Assembly (NCBI GenBank): GCA_050261415.1
Contig: JBLNDG010000158.1
Span: forward strand, 1 to 35,401
Direction of reading: 5' to 3'
Length of the DNA: 35,401 nucleotides
DNA from: JBLNDG01 sp050261415
Lineage (GTDB): Bacteria > Bacillota > Clostridia > Lutisporales > Lutisporaceae
Part shown: positions 8,393 through 14,926 of the stretch, one piece after another
How the letters are laid out: every line of letters begins with the position of its first letter
How positions within the stretch are numbered: position 1 is the stretch's first letter
Notes under the pieces: model-generated
The model's input: only the letters and a program-made list of their open reading frames with translations
Told to the model about the DNA's origin: nothing
The model's database searches: none
Program-made: the position numbers and the translations under genes

Positions 8393-8935
8393 TTATTTAC
8401 CTCCCAATATTGTCTTTGCATCTTTACACCATTCCAGATATGCCTCATATATTCTTTTTCCAAACATGGCTGTCAGTAAAAAGTATTTATGGGCATCCTC
8501 ATCATCCTGGATTTTTGTGAGCTCATTAACTGCACCTTGCAGGTATGGCAATTCACTTTTTATCTTTGACTCAAAATTATGTATATGCTCCAAAGTAACG
8601 CCAGGGCCTATTTCACCGCCAAAGAAAACCTTCAGTAATGTCTCATATCTTAATTCATCTTTTGTCACCGGAAGGGCAAGCCATTGGTTCAGATATTCCT
8701 TGCCGGCATCTATAATGGTATAAATCACTTTTTCCCTGCCGTTATCCGTTGTCTCAAGCTTTGTCACCATGCCGTCATTAACCAGATCATTAAGCGTCGG
8801 ATATATGCTTCCATAGCTTGCACTCCAGAAAAACTTGAGTGTCGTGTCCATTCTTTTCTTTATTTCATATCCGGTCAGTGATTCATGACTTAGCAGTCCG
8901 AGAATCACACAATCCATCTTCTTTTCATTTGCCAT
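8393..8935 (-). CDS. PadR-family transcriptional regulator
   Basis: DNA-binding repressor of 180 residues. The winged helix (about 5-90) shows the family signatures ILGLLSHESLTGYEIKKRM and SYGSIYPTLNDLVNDGMV. The C-terminal part (about 95-175) is the helical dimerisation domain of the long PadR (Vir_act_alpha_C) subgroup. The ATG at 8935 is preferred over the one at 8941 because AGGAGG lies six bases from the former and touches the latter. Its own promoter region carries two near-perfect palindromes at the right places for repression, so autoregulation together with the hydrolase is likely. The effector is unknown; relatives respond to phenolic acids, drugs or cell-envelope stress. Confidence 0.92.
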   Translation of the reverse strand: MANEKKMDCVILGLLSHESLTGYEIKKRMDTTLKFFWSASYGSIYPTLNDLVNDGMVTKLETTDNGREKVIYTIIDAGKEYLNQWLALPVTKDELRYETLLKVFFGGEIGPGVTLEHIHNFESKIKSELPYLQGAVNELTKIQDDEDAHKYFLLTAMFGKRIYEAYLEWCKDAKTILGGK

Positions 8936-8970
8936 TTCCATCCTCCTTTATCAAAATAACAATAATATTA

Positions 8971-9021
8971 ATATATCAAACTGATATATGTAAGTATATA
9001 TCAGACTGATATGTATGTCAA
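8971..9021 (-). promoter_or_regulatory. padR promoter with two palindromic operators
   Basis: Minus-strand TTGACA (9021-9016), a 17-base spacer and TATACT (8998-8993) form a near-consensus sigma-A promoter. One dyad, ATATCAG-A-CTGATAT (8998-9012), fills the spacer and touches the -10. A second, ATATATCA-AAC-TGATATAT (8971-8989), covers the expected transcription start. The dyad centres are 25 bp apart and share the half-site ATATCA. Binding here by the adjacent PadR protein would block RNA polymerase; that it is the PadR that binds is inference. Confidence 0.85.
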
Positions 9022-9075
9022 AAAAAAGTGCTGAAAATACCAGGCGTCCAAAACACCAATATTTTATATTTTCAG

Positions 9076-9106
9076 TTGACTTTGCCCTTAGGGGAAGGTG
9101 TACAGT
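9076..9106 (+). promoter_or_regulatory. MerR-type promoter with 19-bp spacer
   Basis: TTGACT (9076-9081) and TACAGT (9101-9106) are separated by 19 bases instead of 17, the hallmark of promoters controlled by MerR-family activators. The spacer contains an imperfect dyad, with CTTTGCCC and GGGGAAGG facing each other around the centre. It lies 70 bases before the truncated MerR gene and probably served autoregulation. Confidence 0.8.
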
Positions 9107-9176
9107 AGAATTGAACAAAATATCGATACTTTAAGCATTTAGCCCATATAAAAATATGAAGAATGAAGGTGATCTC

Positions 9177-9443
9177 TTGCTATCGATAGGAGAATTCTCA
9201 AAGATATGCGAAGTATCTACAAAAACGCTTCGATATTATGAGGAAATTGGATTAATTAATCCTGATGAGATTAATCTAGAAACCGGTTATAGGTATTATT
9301 CCATAGGGCAGCTAAAAAAGATGCTCCTTATCAACCGCCTGAAATCTTATCATTTTTCTCTGGAGGAAATCAAAGCCGTTCTGGAATTGGAAGAGGGTAC
9401 AAAAGAAGAAAGGCTTTGTTCTGTCCTTATAGGTACAAAATAG
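9177..9443 (+). CDS. truncated MerR-family regulator (DNA-binding domain only)
   Basis: The product starts MLSIGEFSKICEVSTKTLRY if the TTG at 9177 is used; GAAGGTGAT lies just upstream, and this start matches the usual N-terminus of the family better than the ATG at 9156. The MerR winged helix is complete (about 1-70: LRYYEEIGLI, GYRYYS, and the FSLEEIKAVLEL helix). The protein then stops at 88 residues, where relatives continue to about 270 with a dimerisation coil and a GyrI-like effector domain. The last 15 residues no longer resemble the family, so it is a 3' truncation. It might still bind its operator but probably cannot dimerise normally. The toxin-antitoxin operon begins right after the break. 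Confidence 0.8.
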   Translation: MLSIGEFSKICEVSTKTLRYYEEIGLINPDEINLETGYRYYSIGQLKKMLLINRLKSYHFSLEEIKAVLELEEGTKEERLCSVLIGTK

Positions 9444-9473
9444 TGTATAGATTAGTACATTATATTAAGTAAT

Positions 9474-9504
9474 TAGTTTACAAGAGCCTAAACTATGCTA
9501 TAAT
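9474..9504 (+). promoter_or_regulatory. toxin-antitoxin promoter with inverted repeat
   Basis: TTTACA (9477-9482), a 16-base spacer and TATAAT (9499-9504) form a strong promoter. TAGTTTA (9474-9480) and TAAACTA (9489-9495) are perfect inverted arms overlapping the -35 and spacer, a plausible operator for autoregulation. A further TAGTTT copy lies at 9539-9544, before the GTG start. Confidence 0.7.
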
Positions 9505-9556
9505 TAAAATAAGATATGGTAGAATTTTGTATGCATATAGTTTGGGAGGGTAGTCA

Positions 9557-10231
9557 GTGGCACTTTTAAATTATGAAGATGTTGCTGAGTACTTTGTAGT
9601 AAGTTTAAATTACAGAGATATAGACATATCAAATTTGAAATTACAAAAAATTATGTATTATGCGCAATCTTGGTACTTAGCAGTTACGCATAATAGACTC
9701 TTTAATGCAGACTTTGAAGCATGGAAACACGGAGCAGTTATTAGACCTCTGTACTATAAGTACTCGATATTTGGTTACAATAATATTAATATTTTTTGTG
9801 ATAACGAACAATATTTAAGAAATGTAAAAGCAAAATTTGGTGATTATGTTTGTGATTTCTTGGATAAAATCATAAAAGAATATGCATACTATACTGCTGA
9901 AGAATTGAGAGATATAAATCACAAAGAATTACCATGGCGTAAAGCTAGAGTAAATGTCGACTGTGAAGGTAGATCATCAGAGGTAATAAGAAGTGAATGG
10001 ATGGAAAAATATTATGGTAATTATGCCGTTGAAAAGGGGTGGAAAGAAGTGAAAGATAATGTATTTAAATTTTCACTTAAGGAATTAAAAGCGGCAGATG
10101 AGAGAATCGAAAAGAAAAAGGTATTTACCCCTGATGAGACAAACATCAAAAGATTCCATGAGTTTATAATTGACTCGTATGAAAGTACAAAAGAGACTCT
10201 GTGGAGGGCTTTAGATGGTAGTAAATTATAG
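9557..10231 (+). CDS. Panacea-domain antitoxin (DUF4065, SocA/GepA-like)
   Basis: A 224-residue soluble protein starting with GTG after GGGAGGG. Residues about 5-130 match the Panacea/SocA-like domain: an N-terminal VAEYFV helix, SNLKLQKIMYYAQSWYLAV, then ADFEAWKHGAVIRPLYYKYS and the YYTAEELRDINHKELPW segment that closes the domain. The remaining 90 residues are charged and helical, probably the toxin-contact part. Panacea proteins are documented as antitoxins that pair with many unrelated toxins. Here the next gene overlaps by 17 bases and looks like a MazF-type toxin, which supports the role. The pair is visibly more AT-rich than the genes around it, as acquired islands often are. Confidence 0.85.
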   Translation: MALLNYEDVAEYFVVSLNYRDIDISNLKLQKIMYYAQSWYLAVTHNRLFNADFEAWKHGAVIRPLYYKYSIFGYNNINIFCDNEQYLRNVKAKFGDYVCDFLDKIIKEYAYYTAEELRDINHKELPWRKARVNVDCEGRSSEVIRSEWMEKYYGNYAVEKGWKEVKDNVFKFSLKELKAADERIEKKKVFTPDETNIKRFHEFIIDSYESTKETLWRALDGSKL

Positions 10232-10646
10232 TAATAGGTCAGAACTAATTGATGATAGGCAATTTGCATTTGGCGAGATATGGAAGCTAAGAGACGAGTT
10301 AATAAGGTTGCTCCCAAGTGATAGGATTAAAAATGAGAGAACCATATACAAATGTAGAACAGTAGTGATTGTTCAAAATTCTAAAGAGAATAATGATGAA
10401 AATTATCTGTTGATTCGGATAGCTCCATTAACAACAACAGTCGAATTCGAGCAAATATTTGATGTCGTACTTCTTCCCAATAAAGATGAAGTGAAAGACA
10501 AATGTATGGCACAGATTCAATTAACACAACCAATATTAAAAAAAGACTTGTTTGAAAAAGTTGGAGAAATATCAATAGATAAAAAGAATGAAATTGCAGC
10601 TACAATAATGAAAATGGTTGGAATAGATATAAGCGCATTAGAATAA
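10215..10646 (+). CDS. MazF/PemK-like toxin
   Basis: A 143-residue protein overlapping the antitoxin gene by 17 bases, with GGAGGG six bases before its ATG, so the two are translationally coupled. The pattern fits the MazF/PemK fold: FGEIWKLRDE near the N-terminus (family G-D-I-W), RTVVIVQNS as the second strand, IAPLTTT with the conserved Thr region, FDVVLLPN, then CMAQIQLTQPILKKDLFEKV and a C-terminal helix. MazF toxins are ribosome-independent mRNA interferases; the cut site cannot be predicted here. The loop between the first two strands is longer than usual (about 24-44). A terminator follows directly. Alternative: a divergent type II toxin of similar fold acting on tRNA or gyrase. Confidence 0.75.
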   Translation: MVVNYSNRSELIDDRQFAFGEIWKLRDELIRLLPSDRIKNERTIYKCRTVVIVQNSKENNDENYLLIRIAPLTTTVEFEQIFDVVLLPNKDEVKDKCMAQIQLTQPILKKDLFEKVGEISIDKKNEIAATIMKMVGIDISALE

Positions 10647-10648
10647 AG

Positions 10649-10674
10649 GCTCTGCTATATAGCAGAGCTTTTTT
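10649..10674 (+). terminator. terminator of toxin-antitoxin operon
   Basis: GCTCTGCT (10649-10656), loop ATAT, AGCAGAGC (10661-10668) and six T form a classical Rho-independent terminator two bases after the toxin stop codon. Confidence 0.92.
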
Positions 10675-10762
10675 ATTTATAATGTAAATCGTTACCTTAA
10701 TCACCTGTCGTTACTCTGACCACCCCAAAAATCTTAATCAAAAATTTAACAATCTCCAAAAA

Positions 10763-10787
10763 GAAAAAACCTTGATTTCTCAAGGTT
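10763..10787 (-). terminator. terminator of tRNA-Arg
   Basis: AACCTTGA (10768-10775) and TCAAGGTT (10780-10787) form an 8-bp stem with a four-base loop; read on the minus strand it is followed by a T run (10769-10764). It lies about 20 bases past the 3' end of the tRNA. Confidence 0.88.
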
Positions 10788-10805
10788 CGTAATAATCGTT
10801 TAAAA

Positions 10806-10882
10806 TGGTGTGCCCGGAGGGAGTCGAACCCACGACCTTCTGATTCGTAGTCAGACACTCTATCCAGCTGAGCTACGGGCAC
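10806..10882 (-). tRNA. tRNA-Arg (anticodon ACG)
   Basis: The 77-base minus-strand sequence folds into a full cloverleaf. The acceptor stem is GTGCCCG/CGGGCAC with an encoded CCA end. The anticodon arm is TCTGA-CTACGAA-TCAGA with anticodon ACG (A34 is normally modified to inosine, reading CGU, CGC and CGA). The T loop is TTCGACT. The T stem GTGGG/CCCTC contains one T-T mismatch at pair 50-64, where related tRNAs usually have a G-U or Watson-Crick pair. It has its own promoter and terminator. Confidence 0.97.
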
Positions 10883-10915
10883 ATATATAGTTTTGTCTCT
10901 TAAAGCTACATATCA

Positions 10916-10944
10916 ATTATAATCAATTCACTATCGCCAGTCAA
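10916..10944 (-). promoter_or_regulatory. tRNA-Arg promoter
   Basis: TTGACT (10944-10939), 17 bases, TATAAT (10921-10916) on the minus strand. The -10 lies 33 bases before the tRNA 5' end. Near-consensus strength fits a stable RNA gene. Confidence 0.88.
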
Positions 10945-11171
10945 TGTATAATTCTGCTTGACCAATAACTTTATTAGATAATATGCACTTTTGATTCCTC
11001 TATTATTTTCTCTTTTATTAATAATATTCTGTTTCAATATCTATCGTGAATAAAATTCCAATCCATGAATACTTATACAGTATTGCAAACCGATACATGC
11101 TGTATATAAAGCGTAGTAAATAGGATAATCGTTATGTTAGTTTTGCATAATTACTCATAAACTCCCTGGAA
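10945..11171. other. AT-rich intergenic region
   Basis: No coding region or RNA gene is seen here. The only structure is an inverted pair TATACAG (11074-11080) and CTGTATA (11100-11106) with a 19-base gap, well upstream of the permease promoter. Confidence 0.5.
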
Positions 11172-11236
11172 TCGAAATATGTCGATTTTTTCGACCTTTT
11201 TCGAGGTTTGTAACGGCTTTCACGATAGCGTATAAT
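11172..11236 (+). promoter_or_regulatory. permease promoter with four phased TCGA sites
   Basis: TTGTAA (11208-11213), 17 bases and TATAAT (11231-11236) form the promoter. Just upstream the tetramer TCGA occurs at 11172, 11182, 11191 and 11201, almost exactly one helical turn apart. Two copies lie in the inverted repeat GTCGA-TTTTT-TCGAC and two in direct repeats of TTTTTCGA. This looks like a multi-site regulator platform on one face of the DNA; the regulator is unknown. Confidence 0.65.
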
Positions 11237-11295
11237 TGTGCCATGCATTGAACCTCAACGGCTCAGGCAAATTTTACAAGGTGGGAGTGCATTTA

Positions 11296-12675
11296 ATGCC
11301 GAATGAAAAAACAGCTCTGAAAAGAGAACTGGGACTTGCTGCAGCAACGGCTATAGTAATTGGCAATATGATTGGTTCTGGAATCTTTATGTCACCTCAG
11401 TCACTCGCTGCTGCCTCAAATCCTAAAGCCTCAATTTTGGCTTGGGTCATCACTGCAATTGGTTCTGTGCTTCTTGCATTGAGCTTTGCAAAATTAGGGG
11501 GAGCAATGCCGCAGACAGGCGGTCCAATCGTTTACACCAGGGCAGCTTTCGGAGATTTCGCAGCCTTCCTGATAGCATGGACATACTGGATTGGTGCTTG
11601 GGTAGGAAATGCTGCAATTATTACCGGTTTTATGAGTTATCTGACATACTTCTTCCCGTTTTTTTCTACTAACAGACTTTTAGCATTTTTGGTCTCATCT
11701 TTAATACTATGGATATTCACATTTATTAATGTTAAGGGCGTTAAGGAAGCCGGCATTGTTGGTATTGTAACAACTACACTCAAAATAGTTCCTCTTGTGG
11801 TCTTTGTAATTCTTGCTGCGATGCATTTTGACAGTTCACACATGAGCACAGTTTCCTCACCTGACGTAGCTGGCTGGGGTACCGTTCCGGCAGCTATTGC
11901 TATTGCGCTCTGGGCGTTCGTAGGTCTTGAAAGTGCAACAGTTCCGGCAGGAGAAGTAAAGGACCCCGAAAGAGTCATCAAGCAGAGTACGATATATGGC
12001 ACAATAGCCACTGCTGTTATCTATATTCTTGTATCTGTACTAGCTATGGGTGTTATGGACCAGGCTGCATTAGCCAAATCCAGTGCTCCACTTGCAGATA
12101 TCATTAATTATGCTACCGGCGGAACCTGGGGCGGAACATTTATCGCACTGGGTGCAGTTATTTCAACGCTAGGCGCGACCTCCGGATGGATTCTGACTAC
12201 TGCAAGGAGCGGTTTTGCAGGCGGAGAAGAAAAGCTTTTCCCTGCTATATTCGCTAAAGTTCATCCAAAATACAAGACACCCCATATATCCTTGATTATA
12301 AGCGGTGTTGCTGCGAATATACTGCTTATCATGAACTATGTATCTTCATTGACCACTGCATTTACTTTCATGCTGCTGCTTGCAACCCTTGCGTTCCTGC
12401 CTGCATATGCATTCTCAGCAGCTGCTGAAATTGTTCTTCTTACAAAGCAGTCAAAGGACTTCAATTTGTGGAACTTCCTGAAAAATTCCTTTATTGCATT
12501 GCTGGCGTTTGCATATTCAATATATGCAATATACGGAACCGGTGCCGAAGTTGTTATGTATGGCTTCATCCTCATGTTGATCGGTATTCCGTTCTACGTC
12601 TACATGCAGTTCCAGAACAATAAGCAGGATAAAACCATTGACAATATAAGAAGCACTGCAGGACTGAACAAATAA
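11296..12675 (+). CDS. APC-family amino-acid permease
   Basis: Twelve-helix amino-acid transporter of 459 residues from the ATG at 11296, chosen because GGTGGGAG lies eight bases upstream; an in-frame TTG 60 bases earlier has no such site. The first helix carries the substrate-binding IGNMIGSGIF motif and helix 6 the ALWAFVGLESATVPAGEVKDPER segment, both diagnostic of the APC superfamily (LAT/BasC-like branch). The C-terminus is a short cytoplasmic tail. Substrate cannot be read; relatives exchange neutral or branched amino acids, or amino acids against polyamines. It is transcribed alone, from the promoter with phased TCGA repeats to the strong terminator downstream. Confidence 0.92.
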   Translation: MPNEKTALKRELGLAAATAIVIGNMIGSGIFMSPQSLAAASNPKASILAWVITAIGSVLLALSFAKLGGAMPQTGGPIVYTRAAFGDFAAFLIAWTYWIGAWVGNAAIITGFMSYLTYFFPFFSTNRLLAFLVSSLILWIFTFINVKGVKEAGIVGIVTTTLKIVPLVVFVILAAMHFDSSHMSTVSSPDVAGWGTVPAAIAIALWAFVGLESATVPAGEVKDPERVIKQSTIYGTIATAVIYILVSVLAMGVMDQAALAKSSAPLADIINYATGGTWGGTFIALGAVISTLGATSGWILTTARSGFAGGEEKLFPAIFAKVHPKYKTPHISLIISGVAANILLIMNYVSSLTTAFTFMLLLATLAFLPAYAFSAAAEIVLLTKQSKDFNLWNFLKNSFIALLAFAYSIYAIYGTGAEVVMYGFILMLIGIPFYVYMQFQNNKQDKTIDNIRSTAGLNK

Positions 12676-12687
12676 CTGCCAGAACAT

Positions 12688-12730
12688 AAAAACCTCACTT
12701 TGGTTGTTAAAAGCCAAAGTGAGGTTTTTT
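12688..12730. terminator. bidirectional terminator, permease / HesB-like gene
   Basis: AACCTCACTTTGG (12691-12703) and CCAAAGTGAGGTT (12714-12726) form a perfect 13-bp stem, with A before it and T6 after. It ends the permease transcript and also the convergent minus-strand gene, whose stop codon it touches. Confidence 0.93.
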
Positions 12731-13022
12731 AGTAATTAATCATCATTCCATCAACTTCAATAGTCTGCACCCAAAAGAATTTTCTCATGAATATCCTTAG
12801 CAAATCGTTCCTTGCTCTTATTCCCTTCCTAATGTATATGTTGAGATCTCCCGCATAATACAAATCAAAGGCTTCAGGCATATCAGGCGTGCCCAGCTGA
12901 ACAGCCGGGCTCATTACGGAACATCAGCCGCTCCTCATATTTCTTATATACAATGTGGCTGAATTGTCTTTTGAGTACTTCCGTATATGGTTTGCCGCGT
13001 CATTATCTATTGCAATATCCAT
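12729..13022 (-). CDS. HesB-like CC/Se-motif protein, candidate selenoprotein (in-frame UGA)
   Basis: From the ATG at 13022, with GAGGTG six bases upstream, one frame runs 97 codons to a TAA at 12729, interrupted only by a TGA at codon 33 (12926-12924). The next codon is Cys, giving RSG-U-CSV. Read with Sec at 33 the product has the layout of small HesB-like (seleno)proteins: an N-terminal DNDAANHIRKY helix, a TLYIRN strand, the G-[U/C]-C site, SPAVQLGTP, an IYIRKGI strand, and a C-terminal FFWVQTIEVDG strand. In that family the pair is either Cys-Cys or Sec-Cys, which is exactly where the TGA falls. Translation before and after the TGA is equally well conserved in type. The alternative is a pseudogene with a nonsense mutation. 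No selenium genes lie in this window. Function of the family is unknown; a redox or metal role is suggested by the motif. Confidence 0.78.
12891..12926 (-). promoter_or_regulatory. SECIS-like hairpin after the in-frame UGA
   Basis: Thirteen bases after the UGA the minus strand reads GCCCGGCTGTTCAGCTGGGC (12910-12891). It forms an 8-bp stem with one G-U pair and a GTTC tetraloop whose first base is G. Bacterial SECIS elements lie just 3' of the UGA inside the coding sequence, with a short stem and G in the apical loop about 16-25 bases downstream; this fits. SelB binding cannot be judged by eye. Confidence 0.6.
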
Positions 13023-13050
13023 CTACCTCACCTCTTGATTACAAAGTATA

Positions 13051-13089
13051 AAACAAAAGGCCTATAAAAAATATTCATTTTTATAAGCC
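13051..13089 (-). terminator. terminator of ECF sigma operon
   Basis: GGCCTATAAAAA (13059-13070) and TTTTTATAAGCC (13078-13089) pair with one mismatch; on the minus strand a T-rich tract follows. It lies 58 bases past the B-box protein stop codon. Confidence 0.75.
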
Positions 13090-13146
13090 CAAAACTGTTT
13101 CTATATTCATTTTATCAGATTCTCTAAGAAAAGTGTGCTTCCTGTT

Positions 13147-13809
13147 TTAGCTTTCTATATTTTTTTCGAAGGTATCTGCTTCCTCTTTAGCTTTCTTAGT
13201 TCTTGTAAGTGTATAAATACCTGCCAGAACCAATACCATCGGAATTATGCTTCTTTTTATCGACCAGTACAGGTTACTTCCGAATATAAGTCTCAAACCT
13301 GTGTGTTCAAAAGCATTCACGATTCCGAGAGCGCCCAGAATCAGCATTGCAACACCTGTATATTTCTTATATTTGATAAAAATGCTGTATTCGTAGACTT
13401 CAACATCTTCAACCTCTTCCCCGTTCCTGAGCCGCCTCCTGATGGCGTAGCTGTCAAAGAAGCTGAAAAACCATGCAGGTATCAAAACCAATGGTATAAA
13501 GCTCTCAACATTCAGATAAATAAGTATTGTAATTGATCCTATGAATGTAATCATTAGCTGGAACCCTCTTTTGAAAAGGTTCATATACATCTGTGCAGCA
13601 CCGGGTACTACTGCAAAGCAGAAAAATATAAAACTCTCAAACAAACTGCTTCTATGTGCTTCACCTTTATTAGAAAACACCGACTTGCTTATACAGCTGC
13701 TGCAAATCTTGCCCCCGTTCACTTCCACCGCACATTCGTCACATATCGGCTGCTTGCATTTTTCACAGATATATTTTGCTTCAGATTCTTTATGATATTT
13801 GCAATTCAT
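13147..13809 (-). CDS. B-box zinc-finger membrane protein
   Basis: A 220-residue protein whose first 40 residues form a B-box-type zinc finger with ligands Cys3, His6, Cys15, Cys18, Cys23, Cys26, Cys36 and Cys39. Four to five hydrophobic helices follow (about 57-75, 85-120, 150-170, 185-205) and a charged C-terminal tail. Bacterial proteins of this layout are usually encoded with anti-sigma factors and are annotated only as B-box or DUF membrane proteins. The start lies one base after the anti-sigma stop codon, with GGGAGG upstream inside that gene, so it is the third member of the sigma operon. The cytosolic finger could sense metal or redox state or scaffold the anti-sigma factor; this is inference. 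Confidence 0.8.
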   Translation of the reverse strand: MNCKYHKESEAKYICEKCKQPICDECAVEVNGGKICSSCISKSVFSNKGEAHRSSLFESFIFFCFAVVPGAAQMYMNLFKRGFQLMITFIGSITILIYLNVESFIPLVLIPAWFFSFFDSYAIRRRLRNGEEVEDVEVYEYSIFIKYKKYTGVAMLILGALGIVNAFEHTGLRLIFGSNLYWSIKRSIIPMVLVLAGIYTLTRTKKAKEEADTFEKNIES

Positions 13810-13810
13810 T

Positions 13811-14314
13811 CTATTTTCCTCCCTTTTTTTCTCTTTCTAACCTTCCGGTAATTCCGTCAAGTTCCATAAACTTTTCTGTGACATTGTCAAAGCTTTTGCC
13901 GAAGGAACTCAGCGGTTGATGCAGCCTTTCACTGATGTTTGTGGTAGTAGTATTCAATTCATTTCCTACCTTCGTTATATTATCTATGGGAGCCAAATTT
14001 ATAAACAACATTATGAAGCCTGCTGCAACAAGGCTCATTCCCCAGTTTGTCAGCTCCCCGAGAGTGCTCTTGTAGACCTTCTTGTACTTTCTGAGATTTA
14101 TTGATGACATTATGCTTGCCTTCAGGTCCATAGGAGGAGTTATAATACTTTCGCTGCTGCATTTCAGAAGTTTTCTCAACTCCCTGATCTCTAGAACTTC
14201 TTCTCTGCACTTTTCACAGGATTTCAGGTGTTTTATGACTGCTCGGTGCTCAAGCTCGTTCAAGCTTCCGGATACATATCCGTGCAGGTCTTCTTTATAT
14301 TTATCGCAGTCCAT
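13811..14314 (-). CDS. zinc-finger anti-sigma factor
   Basis: Membrane anti-sigma factor of 167 residues for the adjacent ECF sigma factor. The N-terminal domain has the ZAS/zf-HC2 motif His-x3-Cys-x2-Cys (HLKSCEKC, about residues 32-39), preceded by a Cys near the N-terminus. A single membrane helix follows (about 88-105, GMSLVAAGFIMLFINLA). The C-terminal 55 residues are extracytoplasmic, Asn/Thr-rich and probably coiled. The ATG at 14314 is chosen because GGAGGTG lies six bases upstream; a Met five codons earlier would overlap that site. It overlaps the sigma gene end by 14 bases, so translation is coupled. Confidence 0.9.
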   Translation of the reverse strand: MDCDKYKEDLHGYVSGSLNELEHRAVIKHLKSCEKCREEVLEIRELRKLLKCSSESIITPPMDLKASIMSSINLRKYKKVYKSTLGELTNWGMSLVAAGFIMLFINLAPIDNITKVGNELNTTTTNISERLHQPLSSFGKSFDNVTEKFMELDGITGRLEREKKGGK

Positions 14315-14888
14315 ATTTTTCACCTCCATTTATAGACTCTTCCAACTTAACCTTTAACATGCTCTTTGCCCTGTAAAGTCTGGTCTCTATTGTCCTTTTG
14401 GGAACACCGGCTATATCGGCAATTTCCTGAGGACTGAAATCTTCAAAATAATACAGTATAAGTACAGTCTTGTATATATCCGGCAGCTCCTCAACAACTT
14501 CTTTTATCTGCGCCTCATGCTCCTTTTTGATGAGCGTTTCTTCGGGGCCGCCGCTATCGTCAACTATAACATCATATATATCTGTCTCTTCGCCGTCGCC
14601 GTCCTGCAGTACCGACACTGTTTGGAGCCGTCTTTTTCTTGTCCAGTCAATGCACCGGTTTACTGCTATTTTGTACAGCCACGTCGAAAAGGATGCTTTG
14701 CTTTTGTAACCCTGCAGATTGTTGTAAACCTTTATGAATATTTCCTGGGTCAAATCCCTTGCTTCTTCCTGATCATGGGTGTAACCGAAGGCTGTTGAAT
14801 AAACTTTGGTCTGGTACCTATCGATTATGACTGAAAACAATTCAGCTTTCCCTTTAAGTATATATGAAATTATGTCTTCATCCTTCAA
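14301..14888 (-). CDS. ECF RNA polymerase sigma factor (sigma-70 family)
   Basis: Alternative sigma factor of 195 residues. Region 2 (about 18-88) has the -10 recognition and core-binding motifs (DLTQEIFIKVYNNL, FSTWLYKIAVNRCIDWTRK). Region 4 (about 130-180) has the helix-turn-helix FSPQEIADIAGVPKRTIETRLYRAK. The linker holds an unusual acidic stretch DGDGEETDIYDVIVDDSGG. The start is a TTG; the only nearby ribosome site is a weak GGTGATGG, so basal translation may be low. It heads the sigma/anti-sigma/B-box operon. Promoters it reads, probably including its own, are not known. Confidence 0.93.
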   Translation of the reverse strand: MKDEDIISYILKGKAELFSVIIDRYQTKVYSTAFGYTHDQEEARDLTQEIFIKVYNNLQGYKSKASFSTWLYKIAVNRCIDWTRKRRLQTVSVLQDGDGEETDIYDVIVDDSGGPEETLIKKEHEAQIKEVVEELPDIYKTVLILYYFEDFSPQEIADIAGVPKRTIETRLYRAKSMLKVKLEESINGGEKYGLR

Positions 14889-14926
14889 TACCCATCACCA
14901 CACTTTTGCCAGGAATAAAGCTTTAT

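Noticed and set aside
10697..10882. A 61-residue minus-strand frame starting MPVAQLDRVSDYESEGRGFDSL
   Set aside because: This is the well-known false protein produced by translating a tRNA gene; the tRNA-Arg fully explains the sequence.
11237..11295. A riboswitch or T-box in the short leader of the amino-acid permease
   Set aside because: The leader is only about 50 bases from the predicted start and shows no specifier loop, T-box sequence or terminator.
12729..12914. An independent 61-residue gene starting at the ATG 12914
   Set aside because: It has no ribosome site of its own and is the in-frame continuation of the reading that starts at 13022 and passes the UGA.
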